DNA of 64,000 nucleotides from Candidatus Gastranaerophilales bacterium (GTDB taxonomy: Bacteria > Cyanobacteriota > Vampirovibrionia > Gastranaerophilales > Gastranaerophilaceae). The notes beneath the pieces were generated by a model. That model ran no database searches and was not told the origin of the DNA. It worked only from the letters and a program-made list of their open reading frames with translations. The stretch's first letter is position 1. Each line of letters begins with the position of its first letter. The DNA is taken from contig CAAHDT010000003.1 in NCBI GenBank assembly GCA_900770525.1, positions 1 through 64,000 on the forward strand, written 5' to 3'. The translations under genes were made by a program, and so were the position numbers. Shown piece after piece: positions 25,398 to 33,308 of this stretch.

Positions 25398-28223
25398 CTA
25401 CCACATGATAACGATAGCCCCAGGGTAACCGTCAGTACCTTGAATTTCGTCAAACTGATCTTGTGGCTCCTTGCCACATTCACCACAAACACCAATTCGC
25501 TTGATTATGTCCTCGGTGAATGCGGTATAGCCTTCAAATTCATCACCATTATAACCACCATCGATATTTGGGATTATAACACCATTATCATTATTATCTT
25601 TAATCCAATCGTTGAAAGTGTAGCCATCCCTACCAAAAGCACCGTAATTTCCCTTGTAATCAAAATACCAGTTTTTGTAGTGATACTTGAAGTATTGAGG
25701 TTGTAACCAACATTTGTGGTGTACATATCCGCCATCGCCACCTTTACCAAGTTTCTTGATTATATCACGGGCATCTGTTCCAGGAAAATCTGACAAATAT
25801 GCTATTTGTTGGAAATCAGAGTCTTCTCCTTCGTAAGAACCGTCTTCGTAAGAGGCAGAATATTTATCCGGAGCTGTAGCTGTTCCATTTTTGATTTTTT
25901 TGACATAATCAGCAATTTCTGCTTTACTTTCTGGAGTGAATGCAGGATCTTCTTCAACAAAACCTGCACCACCTGCACCGCCTTTTGCGACAAGCTTGTA
26001 ATCACATTTTAACTCACCATCTTCTTGAGTGTGACACCCAATACCGAATGTTGAGCTTTGACCGTTGCCGGCAGAAGTTGCACGATCTTCATCTGTAGCA
26101 TCCGTTGCAGTCACAACATCTTTCTTCTTGCCTTCCAATCCAGGGAGCATTGTAATATCAGCAGCCCCAAACGAACGTGCAAACAATGTTTTGCTTTCAC
26201 CGGCTGAACCATGCTCACCGTGATGTAATACACTACGACTTATATAATGAGAAATTTTCAAGCCAATAGAATTGGATTCTGCACGATCACGTTCCCCTGC
26301 AGTCTGTGTATAAATATCCGAATCCATTGTACGTAAATGCTCTACAGCCGGACACCTATAAGAATAGTATTTTCTTGAATACGGACTAGCCTCACCATCC
26401 CAGTATAAAGAATTATTAGGATTTATACGCAACAAATAAGCATAGTCAGAGTAATATCCACCAAAACTTGCTATAGAATTATTTGAGTAAGAAAAACCAA
26501 CTCTACCGACACAAGAAAAGAAAGGATTACTATTGGAAGAACCCATATTGTCAAATTCAGGTAATGTAATAGGTTTAGTATCAACAGTTGGAGATGGAGT
26601 CTCCGGACATTTATTTAATTTAAATGTAAAATCAGTTTTATCAAATAAATCATAATTAATCTCCAGCCCTTTTCCGCCAGAACCACCAGCAGTTGCATCA
26701 GTGTAGGTAGTTCCTCCTTTATAGGACGAAAATGCTTCATATTTGCAAGCACTATTTACACAAATTTTTACACCTTTATTACCATCATTGAAAAATGGAA
26801 GACCGCCCTTTTCGCCATCCTCACCAGCAATTTTTTTATCTGAACGCATATCTTCACAGTGTTTACCCACATTCTGCCCCCACTGTGTAAACATTTTATA
26901 GTTTAGATTTTCAACAGATGGGTATGTTTTGAAAATACGCTGAAGTAATCTATTATAGTCGGGATCATAAATGGCGCTGCCATTGTCATATTCAGTTTGT
27001 ACAAACCCAGAACTATCTTTATTGGCTGGAGATCCATACGCCGCCGCTGCTCTTAATCCATCTCCATTATTATATTTTGTTAAATCTAGACTATCAACAG
27101 CCTCATCATAAGTCATAAATGTACCATCAGTATATTTTGGACTAGCATTAAATGACACCCCCGCAATACAACGATTGGCATGAATTTCTACATCAGCTAA
27201 ATCCCAATAAGTCCAATCTTTAATTCCACTAGTTTTACTCTGATATCTTTTACCATTAGCATATGAAATACCAGTTCCAAAATCTCTTTCTTTAGTAAAT
27301 ATTAATGCCCCTCTTTCTCCAGCACGCCCACTACAATATAATGGTCTATACTCAGCACCATCTTTTAGACCAATAACCGGATCAAAATATTTATGTAAAT
27401 ACGGACAATTTTTAGATATTGGACTTCTCAAAACACACTTGTTCCCATAAACTTTATCTTTATGTTCTTTCATCAAATATCTTAGACAGTCTTTTGCCGA
27501 TTCAATAGTCCCGCTATCACCATGTAACGTGCAAAAAGAACGATACCAATTAGCTTTATCATCACCATCATCATCATTTCTTGTATATGCATTATACTGC
27601 ATACCACCACTATTATCTCCATCACCGGCATAATCATATGCAAAAATTTTAACATGGTTATCAGCTAATATTTTTTTGAAAGCTAACACTGAAAATGGAA
27701 CTGTCTTAGACTTTGATGGAATAATATTACCATCTTTATCTTTTTCTTCATATTTCCAAGTTGCATCATTTACTACATCATTATCAGTTATCCCAGCAAC
27801 TTCATTTGAACCATCATTATTACCACCATGAAGATTTTTTAAGAAATCAATATACATAGGACCTTCATACAAATCAGCGGTCTTTGATTTATGGTTAGCA
27901 TTACCACCGGCACCTCCAGCACCAACAAGCATAATATACATATATGAACTGTTGCTAGGAGCTTCAAAAGTACATTTATCGATTTCTCTTTGATCCTGCA
28001 ACAAACTCTTGCCGGAATATTTCACTTGGCGTAAAACACCTGTTTCCGGCTCTCTAAAACAAATATATTGACCGTGAACACTTCTTCTCGGTTTTAGTTT
28101 ATGTTTCCTTGTGATAAGAGAAACTGAACTTGCAAAAACTAATGACAAAACAACAAGCAAAAGCATCACTTCTACCAAAGTGAATGCTTTTTTATTATGT
28201 TTTAGATTTTGTATATTTAACAT
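25398..28223 (-). CDS. Giant glycine-rich pseudopilin (941 aa)
   Basis: Prepilin helix at the N-terminus (AFTLVEVMLLLVVLSLVF, Glu5 present), then a basic segment and HGQYICF. About residues 85-105 begin a glycine-rich fold (YIMLVGAGGAGGNANHK), and scattered GGxGG and GGDGG motifs recur to the end, which reads GYPGAIVIMW. Between are large Asn/Asp/Tyr/Ser-rich insertions with many Cys. The pattern of a strand leading into GAGGAGG and a final V-I-V/M-W strand matches glycine-rich domains of phage tail adhesins (general knowledge). At 941 aa it is four to six times the length of an ordinary pilin. Role as a pilus-tip adhesin is inferred. Confidence 0.8.
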   Translation of the reverse strand: MLNIQNLKHNKKAFTLVEVMLLLVVLSLVFASSVSLITRKHKLKPRRSVHGQYICFREPETGVLRQVKYSGKSLLQDQREIDKCTFEAPSNSSYMYIMLVGAGGAGGNANHKSKTADLYEGPMYIDFLKNLHGGNNDGSNEVAGITDNDVVNDATWKYEEKDKDGNIIPSKSKTVPFSVLAFKKILADNHVKIFAYDYAGDGDNSGGMQYNAYTRNDDDGDDKANWYRSFCTLHGDSGTIESAKDCLRYLMKEHKDKVYGNKCVLRSPISKNCPYLHKYFDPVIGLKDGAEYRPLYCSGRAGERGALIFTKERDFGTGISYANGKRYQSKTSGIKDWTYWDLADVEIHANRCIAGVSFNASPKYTDGTFMTYDEAVDSLDLTKYNNGDGLRAAAAYGSPANKDSSGFVQTEYDNGSAIYDPDYNRLLQRIFKTYPSVENLNYKMFTQWGQNVGKHCEDMRSDKKIAGEDGEKGGLPFFNDGNKGVKICVNSACKYEAFSSYKGGTTYTDATAGGSGGKGLEINYDLFDKTDFTFKLNKCPETPSPTVDTKPITLPEFDNMGSSNSNPFFSCVGRVGFSYSNNSIASFGGYYSDYAYLLRINPNNSLYWDGEASPYSRKYYSYRCPAVEHLRTMDSDIYTQTAGERDRAESNSIGLKISHYISRSVLHHGEHGSAGESKTLFARSFGAADITMLPGLEGKKKDVVTATDATDEDRATSAGNGQSSTFGIGCHTQEDGELKCDYKLVAKGGAGGAGFVEEDPAFTPESKAEIADYVKKIKNGTATAPDKYSASYEDGSYEGEDSDFQQIAYLSDFPGTDARDIIKKLGKGGDGGYVHHKCWLQPQYFKYHYKNWYFDYKGNYGAFGRDGYTFNDWIKDNNDNGVIIPNIDGGYNGDEFEGYTAFTEDIIKRIGVCGECGKEPQDQFDEIQGTDGYPGAIVIMW

Positions 28224-28260
28224 TGTTTGTATATCGCTCCTTATATATTGTTTTTATTTA

Positions 28261-29256
28261 TTACCATACAACAAGTATAGCGCCATTACCGCCCTTTTGT
28301 CCTTTGGCTCCACCAAAACCTGCCTTCGGGTTCAATGTAGCAACGCCGCTTTCTATGCCTAAACCTGTTATATAATTTTCTATATCAGATTTTTCTTGTG
28401 TTTCTGTAAAATTACCATCCAGTTTAAAAGCTAAAGAATAATAACGTACCAAGTATGTGTTCTCCCCTTCAGCCTCCGTCACATCTTTACTGTAATTCAA
28501 CATCACATCAGACAAATCTGATATTGAACTGGATGAACTTTTAGAAATTGCATAGTCAACAAGAGTAGAATAACTTAACGTTTCTTCCCCCTCATTCTCA
28601 TGCGTTTCATCTATACCATCTGATTTACAGTAACTAACTCTTGCAGTCTTAGCCTCATTATTCAAAACACAAGCAGGCTCTTGTCCACAAGAAGTATAAG
28701 CAACATAAGCGACAGAACAATCTTTCAAATAATAATTCGCACCGGAATTACTTCTGCCTCCCGCCATATTGACAACAATTCTATCACCTGAATCATGGTC
28801 ACGAACTTTAGACTCTCCACCTTGAGATGCCCCGACTGCAGCTCCAAGCCCGGGGTACAATCTCAATTGGTGATTTGTTGTAGTCAAAAATGTACTACTA
28901 TATTGCCCTGCAGAACCTCCAAATTCATCACCACCGGATCCGCCACCACCAACAGTGTTTATAATAAGGTAGGCTGATGCATTAGATGGAGTAAATTCAC
29001 AATAATCTTTTCCGGTAATTTTTTCTTCCCCACCAACCAAAACTTTTTCAGAAAATAATCTCTGAGTTAACTTACCGTCATTATCATAATAACACTCAAG
29101 TCTACCATGTTGACTAAGTGCAACACGCTTTTTATATCTTTTGGTAAAGACATTTGAACACGCAGCAATGAATATCGCAACTATTGACATAGTGACAACT
29201 ACTTCAAATAGCGAGAAACCTAATTTATTCTTTTTAGTTATAAAATCATATATCAT
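28261..29256 (-). CDS. Glycine-rich pseudopilin (331 aa)
   Basis: Leader ending KKNKLG, then FSLFEVVVTMSIVAIFIAAC: prepilin helix with Glu5. It is followed by SQHGRLECYYD, the HGxxxC junction shared with the two larger paralogues, then CEFTPSNASAYLIINTVGGGGSGG, several Gly-rich loops (GGSAGQYS, GGRSNSGANY) and the shared terminus GGNGAILVVW. It is the most compact version of the architecture and probably shows its minimal domain. Second gene of the operon; 15-base gap from the first. Confidence 0.82.
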   Translation of the reverse strand: MIYDFITKKNKLGFSLFEVVVTMSIVAIFIAACSNVFTKRYKKRVALSQHGRLECYYDNDGKLTQRLFSEKVLVGGEEKITGKDYCEFTPSNASAYLIINTVGGGGSGGDEFGGSAGQYSSTFLTTTNHQLRLYPGLGAAVGASQGGESKVRDHDSGDRIVVNMAGGRSNSGANYYLKDCSVAYVAYTSCGQEPACVLNNEAKTARVSYCKSDGIDETHENEGEETLSYSTLVDYAISKSSSSSISDLSDVMLNYSKDVTEAEGENTYLVRYYSLAFKLDGNFTETQEKSDIENYITGLGIESGVATLNPKAGFGGAKGQKGGNGAILVVW

Positions 29257-29271
29257 AATTCTTCTTTATCC

Positions 29272-31593
29272 TTACCAAACAATTACTACAGCCCCCGGAT
29301 ACCCGATAGAAGGTTCACAAACAGTCGCAGGATTATTTACCTCCTTACCGGAAGCCTCACCTATATTTTCTTTTTTACGGTAACATTTGTATTTTTGAGT
29401 GATTGTTTGGTGCTTTGTACCTGTTCCATCCGTATAAGTATAAGGATAATCATAATCAGTATTATTTGCGTTCGGATGATTTGTAAAGAGGATATGTTCT
29501 GATCCCCTAGTATCACGGAGGAATGAATAACCTCCATCACCACCGGAACCAGGGAGCATACCGGTACCACCATCATCAATGGAGCCATACAGTTTATTGA
29601 TTACAGACGGCGTTTTAGTTTCGGAATCCAATTCTAGGATAGTGTAGAACCCTGAATCCGCAGAAAATCTCTTTTCATTATCACGAGCACCTTTATCCAA
29701 GCATCCGTCAATCAGTAACGGCATTCCATATTTATCAGTCTTAGTCCCGAAATCTTTGCAAAGAGGATCCAGTCCCAAAGGGTTGCCCCCCCCCTTTTCT
29801 CTGCCTGTTATAGTATCTTCGCCGAACAACAATACTTTGGAGCCTACTTCTCCGCCCATATGCCCAACACCACCTTTGGCAGTGAAGATAGTAACCCCAT
29901 CACTATTTTTCACATAAGTAGGACTACCACCGAGACCGGTTTTACTGGTGGCAGAACCTTTAGCTCCTCCTCGACCTATTTCGAAGGTTAAGTTACCTGT
30001 AAGGTTAGGCAAGAACATAGAAATACTCTCACCAGGCTCTCCCGGATATCCAAAAGTAGTAGAATCAAAACCGTATTTACGAGTCATCAAAATACTTGAA
30101 GGAAATAAAGTTGAACCCTCCAAATTTGGAATACTTGCCTCAAACTTTCCTTCGGGAGCATCATTAGCAATTTCCCAAACCGAATTTTCGGCATTTACAG
30201 TTCCTGCTATTCTATTTGCGGCATTTGCCCCTGTAAAATTAATAGTTTCACCATCAATAGTAACCGTATCGCCATGTTGACTTATTTCAGTAGAAACAGC
30301 ACTGGTTGCTTCATGCCCATTTGCACCAGGTAAAACCAAGAGATCTGGAGTTTCATTGGTGCCACCTAAATATACAAAATTCCCCTCATAAGAATTACCA
30401 CATAAATTTTGATGAGTTATTGCACCAGGAGAAGGCTCGACTCCACCATTTGAAATACCTGGATTTGTGGCAGCCTTAGGCAAATCAATATCATCTGTTA
30501 AACGAGTTTTCTCCATAGAAACCAACTTAGTAGTTTGTTTTGCATCTTTGTTTAGTACATAAAAAAAGTACTCAAGATTTTCTCTCTTTGCACGAGCAAC
30601 TTTAAAATAATTATCAGCCCCTAGCGAAGGATAATTTACCCCAACAGGCAATGGAGCTGACTTCAAACGCACACAAACACCTTTTCCTCCTGGTCCACCA
30701 TAGAAATATTTATAATATTCACTGCCTGCTGAACTACCAGAATTCGAAACTGGCGCTCCAGTATACCCCTTTCCTGAACAAAATTGTAAAGAAGTATTAC
30801 TTAAAACAACAGGAACCCAATAGTATTTCACCCAATCTTTTGTTCTCGGCAACTCATCATATGCTTCTATTGAATTTTTGTAATTATAAGCATAGTGCTC
30901 AGTTTCACTAGCACGTCCCCAAAAATTAATATAACTAATATCACCATTTATAGGGTTTCGAAATCGATGATTGTCAAGATCATTACAATTTCCAACCCCA
31001 GCTTGATAAATATCCCCATACCAACTCCAGTTAGCCGGATTTTCTCCATTAACGTATCCCATACTTCCAGGCGGACATGTCCCATCTATATTAGGGGCAC
31101 CTTCTGTACAAACATATTTGCCTAATCGAACATTTGCAGAAAGTGTAGCCTCCAGATCTTTATACATCTTGTCACTAGGGTCATACGGAGCATACGAACC
31201 ACCGGCACCACCACCGATTACGTTAAAAGAAAAGTACGCGGCATTCGGCGCCATCTCTTTGGGCTTAAAAGTACATTGCCCCCCAGTCGGGATATACCCC
31301 TTAGGTGAGTTCTTAGCACCACAATCGGCACAAGGCCCGTTCTTTTCTGTCGCATAGTACTCGTAAGTTGTGCCTTCATCATATTTTACACCATTGACTG
31401 TCATCGTTTGTGGAGCTACCCAACACTCATAACGCCCATGCTCACCACGTGTGATACGTTTCTGAACCTTTTTATGCACAATAGGCGGCATAGCCAATAC
31501 CAAAAACGATATAATCAAAAGAACTATAAGCATTTCAGCAAGTGAAAAACCTCCCCTATTCGCCTCTATATTCCCTTTGATTCGTTCTAGCAT
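29272..31593 (-). CDS. Giant glycine-rich pseudopilin (773 aa), first gene
   Basis: Leader ending ANRGG, then FSLAEMLIVLLIISFLVLAM, a prepilin helix with Glu5, followed by TRGEHGRYECWV (HGxxxC junction). The body starts CTFKPKEMAPNAAYFSFNV IGGGAGGS and contains a string of Gly-rich turns (GGPGGKG, GRGGAKGS, GGTGMLPGSGGDGG) and ends GYPGAVVIVW. It leads the five-gene operon and has an extended -10 promoter upstream. Many Cys and Asn suggest an exported, disulfide-bonded surface domain. Adhesin-like pilin is the inferred role. Confidence 0.82.
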   Translation of the reverse strand: MLERIKGNIEANRGGFSLAEMLIVLLIISFLVLAMPPIVHKKVQKRITRGEHGRYECWVAPQTMTVNGVKYDEGTTYEYYATEKNGPCADCGAKNSPKGYIPTGGQCTFKPKEMAPNAAYFSFNVIGGGAGGSYAPYDPSDKMYKDLEATLSANVRLGKYVCTEGAPNIDGTCPPGSMGYVNGENPANWSWYGDIYQAGVGNCNDLDNHRFRNPINGDISYINFWGRASETEHYAYNYKNSIEAYDELPRTKDWVKYYWVPVVLSNTSLQFCSGKGYTGAPVSNSGSSAGSEYYKYFYGGPGGKGVCVRLKSAPLPVGVNYPSLGADNYFKVARAKRENLEYFFYVLNKDAKQTTKLVSMEKTRLTDDIDLPKAATNPGISNGGVEPSPGAITHQNLCGNSYEGNFVYLGGTNETPDLLVLPGANGHEATSAVSTEISQHGDTVTIDGETINFTGANAANRIAGTVNAENSVWEIANDAPEGKFEASIPNLEGSTLFPSSILMTRKYGFDSTTFGYPGEPGESISMFLPNLTGNLTFEIGRGGAKGSATSKTGLGGSPTYVKNSDGVTIFTAKGGVGHMGGEVGSKVLLFGEDTITGREKGGGNPLGLDPLCKDFGTKTDKYGMPLLIDGCLDKGARDNEKRFSADSGFYTILELDSETKTPSVINKLYGSIDDGGTGMLPGSGGDGGYSFLRDTRGSEHILFTNHPNANNTDYDYPYTYTDGTGTKHQTITQKYKCYRKKENIGEASGKEVNNPATVCEPSIGYPGAVVIVW

Positions 31594-31644
31594 AACTATA
31601 AATCTCCAACTCGTGTCTAATATAACTTATACATCAATAATTCT

Positions 31645-31687
31645 ATTATACCATATGACTCTAACTTTGTAACAACTTTGTTACAAA
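31645..31687 (-). promoter_or_regulatory. Promoter of the pseudopilin operon
   Basis: On the - strand, TGGTATAAT is an extended -10 box (31653-31645) about 45 bases before the first start codon. A perfect 8-bp inverted repeat TTTGTAAC/GTTACAAA (31666-31687) covers the -35 region, so a repressor or activator could act there. A similar TTTGTTACAAAAT sequence occurs upstream of the kinase gene near 18820 and near 32866. Confidence 0.5.
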
Positions 31688-31751
31688 ATGTTATATAAAA
31701 ATGTTAATAATTTTCAGAATTGTATTTGGTTCTTGCAATTGTTTTACTGGT

Positions 31752-31807
31752 GGTTGAATGTAAGATCAACACCTCACCCCTGCCCCTCTCCTGTAAGTAG
31801 AGGGGTT
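31752..31807. repeat. Dispersed REP-like repeat, copy B
   Basis: Second copy of the repeat at 381-433. Here the hairpin is perfect: CCCCTCT/AGAGGGG around CCTGTAAGT (31783-31805). It abuts the tRNA-Phe mosaic repeats. Confidence 0.6.
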
Positions 31808-31821
31808 CTACCCCCTACACT

Positions 31822-32032
31822 CTAAGCACAAAAAAGGGGACTAAATGTCACGTTTTGTGAGAGGGGAGAACCAAGGGGTCGATTCCGATTTACTCAACTC
31901 ATAAAAAAAAGAGAATTGCCGCGTCTCACTCTGCCGAACAAAAGGTGACTAAATGTCACGTTTTGTGAGAGGGGAGAACCAAGGGTTCGATTCCGAGTTA
32001 CTCAACTCATAAAAAAAGATTTGCCGCGTCTC
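31822..32032. repeat. Tandem mosaic repeats beside tRNA-Phe
   Basis: Two units of about 105-108 bases. Each has a hairpin with loop TAAAT (unit 2: ACAAAA-G-GTGAC/GTCAC-G-TTTTGT at 31938-31966), then GAGAGGGGAGAACC, a T-arm-like piece GGTTCGATTCC inverted relative to the tRNA, the flank TTACTCAACTCAT plus an A-run, and the tRNA-Phe 3' end GCCGCGTCTC. The last copy of that end is the real tRNA gene. Unit 1 is more degraded at its left side. Confidence 0.8.
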
Positions 32033-32094
32033 GGAATCGAACCAAGGACACAGGGATTTTCAGTCCCTTGCTCTACCAACTGAGCTAACGCGGC
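32022..32094 (-). tRNA. tRNA-Phe (GAA)
   Basis: 73 bases on the - strand: acceptor GCCGCGT/ACGCGGC, D-arm GCTC/GAGC, anticodon stem AGGGA/TCCCT with loop CTGAAAA (anticodon GAA), T-arm CTTGG-TTCGATT-CCGAG, discriminator A. All stems pair fully. CCA is not encoded. Confidence 0.96.
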
Positions 32095-32240
32095 AAATCT
32101 CTATATTAAAATGTCATTCTGATACTTTTTAAATGATGGCAAGTAAATTTTCCTTAGGATAAATGGTTTCGAATATTCAATTGCCACGTCTTTTAGTATA
32201 CTTGCTGAAAATTTAAAGTCAAGAAGTTTTATTTCTATGA

Positions 32241-32774
32241 TTATGGAGCCAAATATAATGTCACATTACGCCCCTCTAGCATAGGCTTTTTCTCCACTGC
32301 TATAGGTTCGTCCTTTAAATCTTCTATAAATCTGTTCGCCAAGTCAAATGCCAAGCTTGAATGCTGCATCTCACGCCCTCTAAGCATGACCACAACCTTA
32401 ACCTTATTGCCCTGCGAAATAAATTTCTTTATATTCTTAATCCTTACAAGATAGTCATGGGTGTCTATCTTATATCTAATCTTTACTTCTTTTACGTCTA
32501 CTGTATGCTGCTTTTTCTTAGCTTCTTTCGCTTTTTTCGCCAATTCATACTTATATTTGCCGTAGTCTAATATCTTTGCTACCGGCGGAGCTTGATTTGG
32601 GCTTATTACCAACAAATCTAACTCATCATCATACGCCATCTTTAACGCTTTTGATGTCTCTATTATTCCTATGTTTTCGCCGTCTTTACCTATCAAGCGA
32701 ACTTCTTTTGCTCTGATTTTTTCGTTTAAAAGGACTTTGTCCTTGTTGTCCCTTGTTCTAACTTCGTTTGCGAT
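32241..32774 (-). CDS. infC: Translation initiation factor IF-3, ATC start
   Basis: Binds the 30S subunit and checks start-codon and initiator tRNA pairing. Both IF-3 halves are present: N-domain NEKIRAKEVRLIGKDGENIG, linker KAKEAKKKQHTVDVKEVKIR and C-domain KVKVVVMLRGREMQ. No ATG, GTG or TTG start gives the conserved N-terminus; reading upstream, the frame begins at ATC (32774-32772), 8 bases after an AAAGGAG site, giving 177 aa, the normal length. A rare start codon is known for infC (AUU in E. coli) and allows IF-3 to repress its own translation. No rpmI/rplT follow on this side. Confidence 0.92.
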   Translation of the reverse strand: MANEVRTRDNKDKVLLNEKIRAKEVRLIGKDGENIGIIETSKALKMAYDDELDLLVISPNQAPPVAKILDYGKYKYELAKKAKEAKKKQHTVDVKEVKIRYKIDTHDYLVRIKNIKKFISQGNKVKVVVMLRGREMQHSSLAFDLANRFIEDLKDEPIAVEKKPMLEGRNVTLYLAP

Positions 32775-33002
32775 TGTCGTATCTCCTTTTGTTTAACTTA
32801 CTTCACAATACTAGCACAATTACTTTTTTTTTGCTAGTACCGAAGACTATAAGCTATTGTAACAAAATGTTAATCTTAAAACATGCGGTTTTATCGGATT
32901 TTTTAATATTATAAAAATTTTCCGCTTAAATTATTAAAGTTTTTGGAAAATATTCCGTTAAAAATTCTGTTGGACGGATTAAATTAATAGGAGTATGTAT
33001 TT

Positions 33003-33164
33003 ATGAAAACAATTACCCCAGTCGAAAATGAAGAGAGCATGCAGTTAAACAAAATTATGGCATCTGCCGAGCAGGCACAAATCTCGATGGAAATTCCACT
33101 ACAAGAAATGTTTGACCAATTCACAGTATTCATTTCTCAAACAGATTTTAAACAGTTTAAATAG
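33003..33164 (+). CDS. Small protein (53 aa) with ISM motif
   Basis: Complete frame with AGGAG 8 bases before the ATG and an intrinsic terminator 15 bases after the stop, which together support a real gene. It contains ISMEIPLQEMF, resembling ISMDMALEKFF in the 50-aa protein at 18597-18749. The rest is polar. The upstream stretch 32775-33002 holds infC leader sequence and AT-rich DNA only. Confidence 0.6.
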   Translation: MKTITPVENEESMQLNKIMASAEQAQISMEIPLQEMFDQFTVFISQTDFKQFK

Positions 33165-33178
33165 TTTTTCTTAGCAAT

Positions 33179-33205
33179 TGACCGCCTAAAAAGCGGTCTT
33201 TTCGT
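33179..33205 (+). terminator. Intrinsic terminator
   Basis: Stem GACCGC/GCGGTC with loop CTAAAAA followed by TTTT, 15 bases after the 53-aa gene. Confidence 0.85.
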
Positions 33206-33308
33206 ATCTATCTGAAGTTACGAATTGTAAACCCGTTTATGTCAAAGTAGATATACATTAAAGCATGGTTGTATTAAAATTGTCTACGATAATTGATGAG
33301 GGCTTACT

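Noticed and set aside
25398..31593. Glycine-rich genes as prophage tail genes
   Set aside because: All three start with intact prepilin helices and sit with short pilins; no phage structural or integrase genes are nearby.
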